Below are positions 31,315-41,792 of a stretch of 64,000 nt of DNA, piece after piece. The number at the start of each line of letters is the position of its first letter. Position 1 is the first letter of the stretch. The notes under the pieces are model-generated. The model did not search any database. It had not been told where the DNA came from and saw only the letters and a list, made by a program, of their open reading frames with translations. Origin of the DNA: CAZZNY01 sp964655935. GTDB lineage: Bacteria > Patescibacteriota > Gracilibacteria > BD1-5 > UBA2023. The position numbers and the translations under genes are program-made. The stretch spans positions 806,001 through 870,000 of the forward strand of contig CAZZNY010000001.1 of NCBI GenBank assembly GCA_964655935.1, in the 5' to 3' direction.

Positions 31315-33744
31315 ATGCCCAAAGACTCAACCATTATCATATACATTCTCTCAGTAGTAGCTTTGCTGCTAGTTTTTTTGTTAGCATATCTCAAAAGAAA
31401 AGCCGCTTTTCAACGATCGGTCAATATGACTTTTTTGCGTGTCCTACTGCCAAAAAAAGAGAGCGATTTTGATACAAAAAAAGAAACTCAGAATGGATTC
31501 AAAGAATACATCGGACTCATGGAACAGCTTCTTTCTTCTCTGAAGTCGATCTATTCTGGTAAGTGGAAAGCGAAACTTCTTGGACAGGAATATATCTCTC
31601 TCGAATACGTTGCGTACGATCACCAGATTTATTTTTATCTTGTCATTCCCCGAAAGACCAAGACACTCGTAGAAAAACAACTCACAAGTCTCTATCCTGA
31701 CGCACTTATCGATGAGATCGACGAAGTGAATATTTTCAAAAATAAACAGATCGTAAAAACTGCGACTCTTAAACTCAAAAAAGCTTTCTATCTTCCACTC
31801 CGAACCTATCAGAAACTCGAGAGTGATCCGATGAATAATATCACGAACACGCTTTCAAAACTCGGCCCAAACGAGGCTTCTGTAATACAGATTCTCCTAC
31901 GACCCACTAAAGATAGCTGGCAAGAAAAAGCGATAAAACTCTATAAAAAATCCAAGAAATCCTTCACGATCGAAAAAATTCTTAATCCAATCAAATGGAT
32001 TGCAAATGTGGTAGAATTTTTTACAGAAGATCCAAAAGCAAAAAAGGATGAAAAAGAAGAACAGGATGAGCAAGAAAGTCAGGTAAAAGAAAAAGCGAAA
32101 AAAGCTGGTTATGATGTAGTTATTCGAGTTATTGTCACAGGAAATGATGACTATCTTGCTGATGCTCAACTCAAAAATATCGCTTCAGCTTTTACTCAGT
32201 TTTCAGCTCCAGGATTCAATTCTCTCGAACTCTACAGAAAACAAAATATTTCTATTCTCATTCGAAATTATATTTTTCGGTATTTTCTTTCCGGTTCTTT
32301 TTTTCATAAAAAACAAATTCTTAATACCGAAGAGATCGCTTCTATTTTCCATTTTCCCCATTCAAAATTTAATAAAACTCCTGAGATCAAGTGGCAAGAA
32401 TATCGTATTCTAAAGGCACCAAGCAACATCCCAAAAGAAGGAATGCTCATCGGATATAATAATTATCGAGGAGAGAAAACTGAAATTCGCGTCAGACACG
32501 AAGATCGATTCCGACACTTTTATATTATCGGACAGACAGGTACTGGTAAGACAACTTTGATGATCGTCATGGCAAAACAGGATCTTAGTGAAAACCGATG
32601 ACTCGCTTGTATCGATCCACATGGAGATTTTGCGAATTTTCTCATACCTTGTATTCCGAGAGAACGAGCAGATGATCTTATCTACTTTAATCCTGCAGAT
32701 ACTTCCCGACCAATGGGAATCAATATCCTCGAAGCGAATACCGACGACGAAAAACAAATGGTCGCTCAAGATGCGCTTAATATTATGATCAAGCTCTTCG
32801 GTAACGAGATCTTCGGACCTCGAATCCAGGACTATTTCCGAAACGGAGTTCTCACTCTTATGGATTATCCAGGAGGATCAGCACTTACCGATATTGTCCG
32901 ACTCTTTACGGATGAAGACTTCCAACAAGAACGCCGACGAAACTGTAAAAATCCGATCGTAAAAGCTTGGTGGGATTATACCTATGCGAAGATGGGAGAA
33001 CGCGAAAAAGGTGAGATTATCCCCTATTTTTCAGCGAAATTCTGAGGATTCATCACGAACACTCTGATGCGTAATATCATCGGTCAGACGAAAAGTTCGT
33101 TCGATGTCTATGACGTCATGCAAAATCAAAAAATCCTCCTCATGAACATGTCGAAAGGTATCCTCGGAGATGTAAATTCGAATCTTCTTGGTCTCATCCT
33201 CGTCAGTAAAATTCAGATGGCAGCGATGAAACGACAACAAATCGATCCAAAAGAACGAAAGGATTTTTTCCTCTATATCGATGAATTCCAGAACTATGTC
33301 ACTGACAGTATCGAATCAATTCTTTCCGAAGCTCGAAAATATCGTCTCGGTCTTGCGATGGCCCATCAGTATCTTGGTCAGCTCGAAAAATCTGATGCAC
33401 TTACGAAATCAAACGTAAACTTGAAAAACGCTATTTTTGGTAACGTTGGTTCGGTTTTGTCTTACAAACTCGGTCCCGATGATGCGGAATTCATGGCAAA
33501 ACAATTTGCTCCGAATTATTCCGAACAAGATCTCGTCAATATGGAGACATTTAAAGCGGTCGGGAAATTCAGTGTTAATAATGCACCAACTCCGGCTTTT
33601 AATATCGATGTCGTAAATCCTTATACCGACTATAAACCAGACGAAAAACTCGCGAAAGCCTACAAAGAACTTTCTCGTCTCAAATATGGTCGAGATCGTG
33701 AATTTATCGAAAAAGAAATCATCTACCGTATCGGGGCGATGTAA
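31315..33744 (+). CDS. VirD4/TraG-HerA-type DNA translocation ATPase (paralogue 2)
   Basis: 809 residues. It begins with a TM helix (IIIYILSVVALLLVFLLAYL), unlike paralogue 1. A long N-terminal domain is interrupted by a Lys/Glu-rich linker (about 240-265). The motor has Walker A GQTGTGKT (406-413), CIDPHGDFANFL, FGPRIQDYFRNG, and Walker B LYIDEFQNYVTDSIES (Asp656-Glu657), followed by LSEARKYRLGLAMAHQYLGQL. The motor is very similar to paralogue 3 (61 kb), including shared DYFRNG..TLMD and RNIIGQ.KS segments, so these two are closer to each other than to paralogue 1. Predicted inner-membrane pump for DNA or protein. Two TGA-Gly. Confidence 0.85.
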
Positions 33745-33749
33745 AAAAG

Positions 33750-33835
33750 ATACGTCATCCTCGGGCTTGACCCGGGGATCCACCACAATCAACTCGCCAC
33801 CCACGAGGCACGAAGCAATCTACTCCATTGGCATC
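33750..33835. repeat. Dispersed repeat CGTCATCCTCGGGCTTGACCCGGGGATCC plus CACGAAGCAATCTA
   Basis: GC-rich inverted repeat (CTCGGG...CCCGGG) followed by GGCACGAAGCAATCTAC. The second part recurs at 47944-47957 and 56080-56098. Confidence 0.6.
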
Positions 33836-33856
33836 ATCCAACCCTAATTTTCATTT

Positions 33857-34930
33857 ATGAAAAAACTTCATCTTTTATCTGTTTTGATTCTTGGAATTCT
33901 CGCCAGTTTCCTTTTTTCTTCTGTCTATGCAGAAACTCCAAAATGTACCGAGAAAGACCTCACAAATACTGGAAGCTACGAACAATATACTTGTTTAGTA
34001 GAGAAAGTGTGTCGAAAGCCTGATGCTTGGTATACAAAAAGTAGTAATCTTATCAAACCGGTCGAAATTCCTTATCCAAAAATCGAACAATTCTTTAAAA
34101 AAGATGGATTAAAACAATTAAAAACCACCTTCAAAACTCTCGGATCTGAATTCATTATTGATTTTTGATCAGCTGATGGAGGCGATGTGGTAGACATCAC
34201 TCCAGATATGGTCTTTCGAGTATCTTCGGAGGCATATAAAGAAACGATGAATTCCATCTATCGCTGCGCAATCCTAAATGCTAAACTTAATATCTGAAAT
34301 AGTATCATCAAAATAGTAAAAAATCCTGACGCTTCTGCGGTCACAAAAAAAATAACCTCAGATGCTAAAAAAATCAAACAACAACTTACTAAGTATGGAT
34401 GTCGAAATGTCGGTATTCAAGGAAAAAATTCTGAAAATGTAAATTCCTCAACTGGAACCTTAAATATGTGACCAGAACCATCTATTAAAAAAGAGCTTTT
34501 AGACAATACTATCTATCAATATTGTACCTATAGATATTATCTCAGTTATCTCCGAGATCAATACGAAAATAACTTGCCTGTTTTTGTAAAATGAGCAACA
34601 TTAAAAAACAAAACGGAAGTTCAGGCCGAACTTGATAAAGGAAAAGGGGGGGTCGATAAGTTTTTCAACAATATGAGTACGGCCGAAAAAATGGCCATAT
34701 ATATCGCGACAAATACTTCACAGGTAGATCAAGAAATCGTAAAAATACGACAAACTTATAAGACTGCTCTCATAGCCTATGGAGAATTCGAACGGACTTA
34801 CGGAATACACATTCTGCTCACTTTTATCTACGAAGATTATCGCATGCTCCGAGACAATCTCCGATCTATGTTGAATCCAATAGGACAGGTTATCTACAAG
34901 ATACAAAACGCTCAATCTCCAGGAAGTTAG
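33857..34930 (+). CDS. Exported protein of unknown function
   Basis: 357 residues. A clear signal peptide (MKKLHLLSVLILGILASFLFSSVYA, cleavage after YA) is followed by a mature part with few Cys (CTEKDL, CLVEKVC, YRCAIL, YGCRN, YCTYRY). Long helical segments with charged residues suggest a coiled, tether-like shape; no named domain is recognised. TGA-Gly codons: DFGSADGGD, LNIGNSII, NMGPEP and VKGAT. It starts 112 bases after ATPase paralogue 2 and may be part of the same envelope machinery (inference). A near-perfect terminator follows. Confidence 0.6.
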
Positions 34931-34969
34931 TAATAAAAATCTCATTCGTTCGAATGAGATTTTTATTAC
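34930..34969 (+). terminator. Terminator of the exported-protein gene
   Basis: A perfect 19-bp inverted repeat, GTAATAAAAATCTCATTCG and its complement, with a 2-base loop, overlapping the stop codon's last base. Confidence 0.75.
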
Positions 34970-35042
34970 AGTGGAAATGTTTGCTTTATGAGTGAAATCG
35001 ATATAATTAATCCCGATTTCTACCACTCTAATCCTGTAAAAT

Positions 35043-36083
35043 ATGTTTGGCCTTTTTAGCAAAATGACACAATGGGCTTTTTCTTCATTTAATATTTCTG
35101 AAGATACGAAACTCGCAAAAACATTACAAGAATCCTGAATCGAAAAAGCTATTATTATCAAACGATCTGTTATTTTTTGATATTTTATTTCCTGGCATCT
35201 CCTTGTGGCGCTTTTATTAACGGTGGGAAATGTGTATCTTTTGTCTCTTTTTCTTGGCTATAATAATCTCGGATATATTGTGATGAGTATTTATGGTTTT
35301 TGTTTTGTATATTGGACATTTGCCGCTCTTCGATACCTTATCGTATTTCGTGGAATCTATGGAAAGGAGAATAAAATCAAAGAGATTTCAACTTTGATTG
35401 ATCAACTCGATCATGAAGATCATGTTTTTGAATCCTTTTTTGATCAGACAATTCTCAATTATATTTGTCTCTTTGGTTTAATGATTTTTTCCATTGGTAT
35501 ACTGTTTTTTCAGAAAACTCAGCTTGATAATTGGATGTATCTTCTCTGAATCATTCCGATCATCTTCGTACAATTTGTGCTTTCTAAAAAATACACAAAA
35601 CGAATGATTGATATGGAAATGGATTTTAATGTGATCGTTCATGGAAAAATATATTTTTATAATCAAAAAACTCTCTGGGGAACCAGTCAGATGATGGAAG
35701 CTGACAAAATTAAAACCATTAATAGTAGCGTAAGTGGGGTATTACAATCATTTTTCTGATATGGTGATATTCTCGTGCTCACCGAAGGCGATGAGGCTCA
35801 AAATGGCGAGATGAATATGTATTTTGTTACTGATCCAAAAGAAACAGTTCTCGAAATCTATAGACTTCTTGATGGACCAATGGAAGTAACGATTGTGACG
35901 GTGGATGAGCTTTTAGAACGAATCCACAAAGAAGAGTTAGACACTGGAACTATATCACCAGAAACAAAAAAAGAAATTCATACTTTTCTGAGTGAAAACG
36001 ATGCTTCCATAAAAGAGCTATTTGAAACCTGAGATGAAAAAACAAAGAAAAGTGTTAAGGCACTTTATATGCATGTAGAGTAA
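35043..36083 (+). CDS. Membrane protein with a bacterial-PH-like domain
   Basis: 346 residues. Four TM segments in the first half: about residues 44-66 (YFISWHLLVALLLTVGNVYL), 73-98, 140-160, and LLGIIPIIFVQFVLS. The part after about residue 180 is soluble: FNVIVHGKIYFYNQKTLWG, GYGDILVLTEGDEAQNGEM, VTDPKETVLEIYRLL. This strand order and the 'GdI.i.t...v.dP' pattern recall bacterial PH domains (YdbT-like). Role unknown. TGA is used for five glycines. Confidence 0.5.
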
Positions 36084-36159
36084 TAAGTTGGTCTCGATAT
36101 TTTACTTTTTCCACCAAATAGAGTAAAATAGCCATGTACGATTCTTTTTTACTCTCAGT

Positions 36160-37101
36160 ATGGAACCACTAAGAATTGATCCTTATTCAGATCTCGGTAG
36201 AATTATAGCAAGAATGCCGGAAAACGAGGCTCAAAAAATAACTCCAAAAACATTTGAAATCACCAGTCAAATCCTCGAAAGATTAACTGGTCTTTTGCCA
36301 ACTGATTATGATATTCATCCTGCTTCACTCACATACAAAGATCCTCGATACAGAAAAATCCTCGATATCGCTCGCAATGACTATGACTCACTTTTTTCAA
36401 AAAACTACTACGGAGGTTATCTTTCTGATCTCCACAAAAATACAGACCCTATACTAGCATCCATACCTGATATTTTCCCATGGGAAGAAAATCCTCAATA
36501 CGGAATACCTCCTCAAATTGAGAATGGTGAATATGTGGATATTTGACCATGGAAAAATGAGCACGACAAAAGAATAAATTCTCTCATGGAAAAGTCAGTA
36601 AACAACGAACGAGTTATTCTTATAGAAGACGGATGAATAAAAAAGCCAGAACGAACCTTGAGAAAATTACGAAACAGAAATCCGGAGTGACTTCTTGTTG
36701 GCAGAATATTCGATTTTAGTCGAGCAAGAATAGTAGTGTATTCCCTGGCAGATATTCTCGATATATTCTCTATTCTTTCGCAAGAATGTGAAATCTGAAA
36801 ATGTGTATGAATCAGAAACAAACTTCTTCGTGATCATAATACAAATTATAATTTAAGACATCAGGGGTTAACTCTTTATTTTGTTTGAAATTGATCTAAA
36901 GATACCGACAACATGGTAACGGAAATTCAGATAGTCACAGAACGAATGCAGGCAATCAGTACCATAAATCATCCATTCGATGTAGCAAAAACGTCTACAT
37001 ATCCACGATGACAACAAGATTGGAATCTTATTACTCATCTTATGGGACAGGCCCATATTATGGACTTGGAAGATCTGTCCGAAACGATACAAAATCAATA
37101 A
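36160..37101 (+). CDS. Possible RelA/SpoT-like synthetase-fold protein
   Basis: 313 residues, no TM or signal. The second half resembles the RelA/SpoT nucleotidyltransferase fold: FDFSRARIVVYSLADILDIF (a D-x-S-R-x-R-I strand), IGKCVGIRNKLL, then LRHQGLTLYFVG and TEIQIVTERMQAISTINHPFD. 'EIQIVT..M' parallels the E-x-Q-I-R-T-x(2)-M strand of ppGpp synthetases. The canonical GYxSxH loop is not clear, so this is a remote assignment. At least five TGA-Gly. Flanked by the PH-like membrane gene and a terminator. Confidence 0.4.
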
Positions 37102-37128
37102 AAAACTCCAATTTTCATTGGAGTTTTT
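37100..37128. terminator. Terminator between the RelA/SpoT-like gene and rhodanese
   Basis: AAAAACTCCAA, 6-base loop, TTGGAGTTTTTT. A- and T-tracts allow use in both directions. Confidence 0.8.
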
Positions 37129-37131
37129 TCT

Positions 37132-37458
37132 TTACTTTAGACTACAGATTCCACCACTCATATTAACAAATCTGAATTGTGGAAATTGCGGTGCCAATTT
37201 TTTCTGGACATGTCCACTCGTCGCGCCACTATGACAGTATAGTACAAAGATGGTTCCGTCTGGATATTTTCCAGCAAAAAGTTCATCTGAAAGAGGAATG
37301 CTTTTGTCTACCGGATGATCGATCATATCGACAAGAACAATCTTATCTCACAGAATTTCCTTCTGTTTATAATATTTCTTCCAAGTCCAAGATTCGAGTC
37401 CATTATTTATTCCACCGATACTACAGGCATTTTTATCGAAAAGATCAAATACTCACAT
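37132..37458 (-). CDS. Rhodanese-like sulfurtransferase domain protein
   Basis: 108 residues, a single rhodanese domain. GDKIVLVDMIDHPVDKSIP precedes the strand GTIFVLYCHSGATSG, in which Cys-His-Ser-Gly-Ala-Thr forms the persulfide active-site loop. FRFVNMSGGI closes the fold. It moves sulfane sulfur between thiols in the cytoplasm. A TGA is the second residue (M-G) and another lies before DKIVL. The N-terminus (FDKNACSIGGINNG) has an extra Cys. Confidence 0.8.
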
Positions 37459-37531
37459 AATTTTATAATTTTTAAGAATTATTTTTATAAAAAATGTCAC
37501 AACTTTCGGTGCGACATTTTTTTGAATTTCA

Positions 37532-37606
37532 TGGTTGCGGAGGTTCGAATCGAACGAACGACCTCAAGGTTATGAGCCTTGCGAGCTACCACTGCTCTAC
37601 TCCGCG
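37532..37606 (-). tRNA. tRNA-fMet (CAU), initiator
   Basis: 75 bases including encoded CCA (37532-37534). Anticodon CAU in the loop CTCATAA. The first base is C and the opposite position 72 is A, the C1-A72 mismatch of initiator tRNAs. D-arm GAGCAGTGGTAGCTC and T-arm GTTCGATTC present. Confidence 0.9.
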
Positions 37607-37614
37607 ATATAATT

Positions 37615-37689
37615 TGGTGCCAATGAGTGGAGTTGAACCACCGACCGCAGGGGTATGAATCCTGTGCTCTACCGCTGAGCTACATTGGC
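37615..37689 (-). tRNA. tRNA with CAU anticodon (elongator Met, or Ile2 if lysidine-modified)
   Basis: 75 bases including CCA. Acceptor GCCAATG/CATTGGC, anticodon loop TTCATAC. The anticodon stem closes with an A31-C39 mismatch. Met versus Ile2 cannot be separated by sequence alone here. Confidence 0.85.
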
Positions 37690-37772
37690 AAGATGAAGAT
37701 TTTGAGCCATAAGCTGCGGATTGTACCAATAATTCTGCTTATTGCTAATACGTTTTGCTCTAACGCTCGTGT

Positions 37773-37799
37773 ATTATATAGAAAAAAAAATTGAGTCAA
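37773..37799 (-). promoter_or_regulatory. Promoter of the two CAU tRNAs
   Basis: On the minus strand: TTGACT (complement of 37794-37799), 15-base spacer, TATAAT (complement of 37773-37778). Its -35 box lies in the left arm of an inverted repeat (37794-37812) shared with the fusA-side promoter. Confidence 0.5.
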
Positions 37800-37806
37800 A
37801 TTAAAT

Positions 37807-37834
37807 TTGACTAAAAGGGAGAATCTCTTAAAAT
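37807..37834 (+). promoter_or_regulatory. Possible promoter of fusA
   Basis: TTGACT (37807-37812), 16-base spacer, TAAAAT (37829-37834). The -35 box is the right arm of the palindrome AGTCAAATT-A-AATTTGACT. Confidence 0.4.
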
Positions 37835-37976
37835 CTTCGCGCGATTTATTCGCCTTTTTCTTTTCGATTTCGGTTTTTGGATGATAGTTTTTCATCCGTA
37901 TTGCTTTGGAATATTAATATCCAGAGACAGAAGCCGAAAAGACTCTACTACTTTTAATTTTTTATACTTTTTTCTT

Positions 37977-40121
37977 ATGGCTATTGAGCCCATGAAAGAC
38001 CTGCTAAAGGTTAGAAATATCGGTATTATCGCGCACATCGATGCGGGAAAAACTACCGTTTCTGAACGAATTTTGTTTTACACTGGTAAAACTCATAAAA
38101 TCGGAGAAGTACATGAAGGTGCTGCTACTATGGACTGGATGGCACAAGAACAGGAGCGAGGTATTACTATTACCGCTGCTGCGACTACTTGTTACTGGAA
38201 GGACCGACAGATCAACATCATCGATACTCCGGGTCACGTTGACTTTACTATCGAGGTAGAACGATCTATGCGTGTTCTCGACGGAGGTGTCGTTGTATTC
38301 GATGCGTCTCAAGGAGTAGAACCACAATCAGAGACCGTTTGGAAACAAGCTGATAAGTACGGTGTTCCACGAATTGCATTTGCAAATAAAATGGATAAAA
38401 CCGGTGCTGATTTTGAGATGACTTTCAATTCAATCAAAAAACGTCTCGCTGGTAATAAGGTAGTTCGAATCGTTCTTCCTATTGGTGCTGAAGGTGATTT
38501 TGAAGGAGTGGTTGATCTCGTAAGCATGAAAGCTGTTCGATTTAGCGGATCTCATGGAGAAAACGTTCTCGTTACAGATGATATTCCTGCAAATCTTGTC
38601 GAAAAAGCTAAAATCGCTCGAATCGAACTCGTAGAAAAAGCGGCAGAATCAACAGAAGAGCTTATGAACGCTTATCTCGAAAATGGTGATCTTACGAACG
38701 AACAAATCAAGGCAGGTCTCCGAGCCGGAGTACTTTCTGGAAGCATCTACCTTCTTATGTGTGGATCAGCTCTCGCAAATAAAGGTGTACAACTCGTTCT
38801 CGATGCGGTTATCGATTATCTTCCTTCTCCTCTCGATGTTAAAGAAGGTACTATCACTGGTACCGATCCTGATGATGAAGAGAAACATATTACTTATAAA
38901 CAAGCAGCTTCTGAACCACTCGCTGCTCTTGCATTCAAGATCGCGACTGATCCATTCGTAGGACGAATCACTTTCGTTCGAGTCTACTCAGGTACACTTA
39001 AGTCTGGTTCTTACGTCTATAATACTATCTCTGGTGAAAAAGAACGAATTGGTCGACTTCTCCAGATGCACGCGAATTCACGTGAAGAAATAACTGAAAT
39101 CCCAGCTGGTAATATCGGTGCAGTCATCGGTCTGAAAGCTACAAAAACAGGAGACACTCTTTGTGAAGATTCACATCCTATCATTCTTGAACGAATGATC
39201 TTCCCTGAACCAGTAATCTCCGTATCGGTAGAACCAAAAACTAAAGCTGATCAGGAAAAAATGGGTATGGCTCTCGCGAAACTCGCAGAAGAAGATCCAT
39301 CATTCCGAGTAAGTACTGATAATGAGGCAGGTCAAACTATCATCGCTGGTATGGGTGAACTCCACCTCGATATCATCGTAGATCGAATGCGACGTGAATT
39401 TAAAGTTGATTGTAATGTTGGTGCTCCACAGGTTTCTTACCGTGAGACTCTCCAGCTCGGTGTAAAAGACCAAGAATTCAAACACCAGAAGCAGACCGGA
39501 GGTCGTGGACAATTCGGACATGTTATCATCACTTTCGAACCAATTACTGAAGAAATGCGAGCGGCAGAAGCAATAGTTACTGAAAACTTCTTCGTGAACA
39601 AAGTTGTCGGAGGAGCAATCCCACGAGAATATATTCCAGGTGTTGAAAAAGGATTGAATGGTGCATACTCACGAGGTGTCATCGCTGGATATCCAATCGT
39701 TAATGTTAAAGCAACTCTTACTTTCGGTTCCTACCATGATGTCGACTCGAATGAACTCTCATTCCGACTCGCTGCATCTAAGTGTTTCCGAGAAGCTGCA
39801 AAAAAAGCTAAACCAGTTCTTCTTGAACCAGTTATGCTCGTAGAAGTAAATACTCCAGAAGAATACATGGGTGACGTTCTCGGTAACTTGAACTCTAAGC
39901 GAGGTCAAATCATCGAAATGGGTGAACGAGGTATGGCAAAAATCCTTCGAGCTCACGTTCCTCTGTCAGAAATGTTCGGATATGCTACTGATCTCCGATC
40001 ATCTTCACAAGGTCGAGCAACTTACACGATGGAATTCCACCACTACGCACAGGTTCCAAATGCGATCACTGAAAAGATCCGAGCTGAGCGAGGAGTGAAA
40101 TTCGAAGAAGACGATGATTAG
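37977..40121 (+). CDS. fusA: Translation elongation factor G
   Basis: 714 residues. GTPase domain: GIIAHIDAGKTTVSERIL (P-loop), RGITITAAATTCYW (switch I), DTPGHVDFTIEVERSMRVLDG (G3), NKMDKTGAD (G4). Domains II-V follow, with the domain IV loop GGAIPREYIPGVEKGL. EF-G drives translocation on the ribosome. Despite many glycines, the whole gene has no TGA codon. The start is taken at ATG 37977 (MAIEPMKDLLKVRNIG); the in-frame extension to 37881 has no EF-G counterpart. Confidence 0.97.
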   Translation: MAIEPMKDLLKVRNIGIIAHIDAGKTTVSERILFYTGKTHKIGEVHEGAATMDWMAQEQERGITITAAATTCYWKDRQINIIDTPGHVDFTIEVERSMRVLDGGVVVFDASQGVEPQSETVWKQADKYGVPRIAFANKMDKTGADFEMTFNSIKKRLAGNKVVRIVLPIGAEGDFEGVVDLVSMKAVRFSGSHGENVLVTDDIPANLVEKAKIARIELVEKAAESTEELMNAYLENGDLTNEQIKAGLRAGVLSGSIYLLMCGSALANKGVQLVLDAVIDYLPSPLDVKEGTITGTDPDDEEKHITYKQAASEPLAALAFKIATDPFVGRITFVRVYSGTLKSGSYVYNTISGEKERIGRLLQMHANSREEITEIPAGNIGAVIGLKATKTGDTLCEDSHPIILERMIFPEPVISVSVEPKTKADQEKMGMALAKLAEEDPSFRVSTDNEAGQTIIAGMGELHLDIIVDRMRREFKVDCNVGAPQVSYRETLQLGVKDQEFKHQKQTGGRGQFGHVIITFEPITEEMRAAEAIVTENFFVNKVVGGAIPREYIPGVEKGLNGAYSRGVIAGYPIVNVKATLTFGSYHDVDSNELSFRLAASKCFREAAKKAKPVLLEPVMLVEVNTPEEYMGDVLGNLNSKRGQIIEMGERGMAKILRAHVPLSEMFGYATDLRSSSQGRATYTMEFHHYAQVPNAITEKIRAERGVKFEEDDD

Positions 40122-40129
40122 TCCACATC

Positions 40130-40163
40130 GACCCCGGGGTTTGAAAACCCCGGGGTCTTTTTT
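40130..40163 (+). terminator. Strong terminator of fusA
   Basis: GACCCCGGGGTTT, short loop, AACCCCGGGGTC, seven T. The most GC-rich stem among local terminators apart from the DHS gene's. Confidence 0.9.
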
Positions 40164-40264
40164 TAAAAATCCTTTACTTTACCAATTTTTTCATATAATA
40201 CGACCCCCATCAAAAGATATATGCTTTATGGTACTAAACATTTTTTCTAACACTGAACATATTT

Positions 40265-41689
40265 ATGCAAAAACGAACCAAAATCATTGCGACCGTCTGA
40301 CCTGCGAGCGAACAGATTGATCAACTTGCTGCCCTCTATGACGCCGGGGTAAATATTATCCGCTTCAATTTTTCTCACGCTTACTACGATGAGGCGGAAT
40401 TTCGCATCAAAAACATTCGAGAACTGAATGCGCAGTGACGAACACAATTTTCTATGTTGCTCGATACGAAAGGACCAGAAATCCGAACCGGCGACAAAAC
40501 AGAGAAGTACACATACGCGACCGGTGAACGATTTAAGTTAGTCGTACGAAAAGAAGATATTGATTCGAATCAGACACTTTTTTGTGATTATCCGAATATC
40601 GTGCACGATATCAAAATACACGACACAGTCGTGATCGATTCCGGAGTTTTTAATGTGCGAGTCATCGAAAAACACGAACATCATCTTATAGTCGAGGCTC
40701 TCAACAGCGCGAAGATCGGTTCACGACGACATATCAATCTTCCAGGTCTTCGTCTGAATCTTCCTGGTCTCATGGAGCAAGATAAGCAAGATGTTCTTTT
40801 TGGGATCAAGCACGGTTTTGACTTCATAGCGATGAGCTTCGTGCGAAACGCAGAAAATGTCCGAGAACTTCGAGCCTTTCTTGATGCGAACGGCGGAGAA
40901 AAAATTAAAATCATGTCAAAAATAGAAACCCAGGAAGCGATCGACAATATCGATGAGATTATAGAGGTTTCTGATGGTATTATGATCGCGCGAGGTGATC
41001 TCGGGATCGAAGTACCGATCGAACGTTTGCCGACCTATCAGAGAATAATTAGTGAGAAATGTCAGAAAAAATGAAAATTTCATACCGTTGCAACTCATTT
41101 ACTCGAAAGTATGATCGAAAATCCTTTTCCGACTCGAGCTGAAGTATCTGATGTGTTTAATTCCGTGCGTCAAAGGCCAGATACACTTATGCTTTCTGGA
41201 GAAACGGCCATGGGAAAATTCCCGATAGAATCTGCCGAGATGATGAATCGAATTATCCTAGAAGCGGAGAAAACGGTAAATAATAAGCATCATGATTTTG
41301 ACGATGTCATGAAAACAGAAGAAGGATCTATCAAAAAAGCACTTATTCGCAATGGTCTATTCTTGAGTGAACAGCTCTCAGCGAAAGCAGTAATAGTCTT
41401 CACAAAAACCGGAGCGCTCGCACGATTTGCGGCCGCTCTTCGTCCAAATCTTCCAGTTTTTGCTTTTACAATGCATCCAGAGACTTCTCTCTATGCAAAT
41501 ATTCTGTATGGTATAACTTCATTCTTTCTTCCGACCTGGACAGGAAATACAAAAGATGATCTTGCTGATGCTATAAAAATTCTTAAAACCCAAGGAAGAG
41601 TATCGACTGGCGATAAACTCATAATCGTGACCGATCTCCAGAAAGATCAGACTGAAACACCTATATTAGAAGTACTCTGTGTAAATTAA
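40265..41689 (+). CDS. pyk: Pyruvate kinase
   Basis: 474 residues. KRTKIIATVGPASEQ (Gly by TGA), GVNIIRFNFSHAYYDEAE, LLDTKGPEIRTG, then the catalytic barrel FIAMSFVRNAENV, IMSKIETQEAIDNIDEII, GIMIARGDLGIEVP and the active-site region TLMLSGETAMGKFPIE. The C-terminal allosteric domain is present (KAVIVFTKTGALARFAAALRP). Converts PEP and ADP to pyruvate and ATP, the final ATP step of glycolysis. Three to four TGA-Gly codons. Confidence 0.95.
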
Positions 41690-41694
41690 TAGTT

Positions 41695-41727
41695 AAAAAC
41701 TCAAAGAGTCTCTCCTTGAGTTTTTTT
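41695..41727 (+). terminator. Terminator of pyk
   Basis: AAAAACTCAA, 10-base loop, TTGAGTTTTTTT. Confidence 0.75.
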
Positions 41728-41734
41728 ATTTGGC

Positions 41735-41762
41735 TTGCAATCAGGAATTATTTTCTTATAGT
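41735..41762 (+). promoter_or_regulatory. Promoter, copy 1 of a duplicated cassette
   Basis: TTGCAA (41735-41740), 16-base spacer, TATAGT (41757-41762), about 30 bases before the ATG at 41793. The stretch from TTGGCTTGCAA to the -10 is repeated almost exactly at 42679-42711. Confidence 0.6.
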
Positions 41763-41792
41763 TCAATAGTTTAATTTTAATCTTATCAGTCT

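Noticed and set aside
37881..37976. Extended start of fusA
   Set aside because: The extra 32 residues overlap the probable promoter/leader region and have no EF-G counterpart; MAIEPMKDLLKVRNIG matches the family start.
40130..40163. GC-rich palindrome as a binding site
   Set aside because: Position right after fusA and the seven-T tail make it an ordinary intrinsic terminator.
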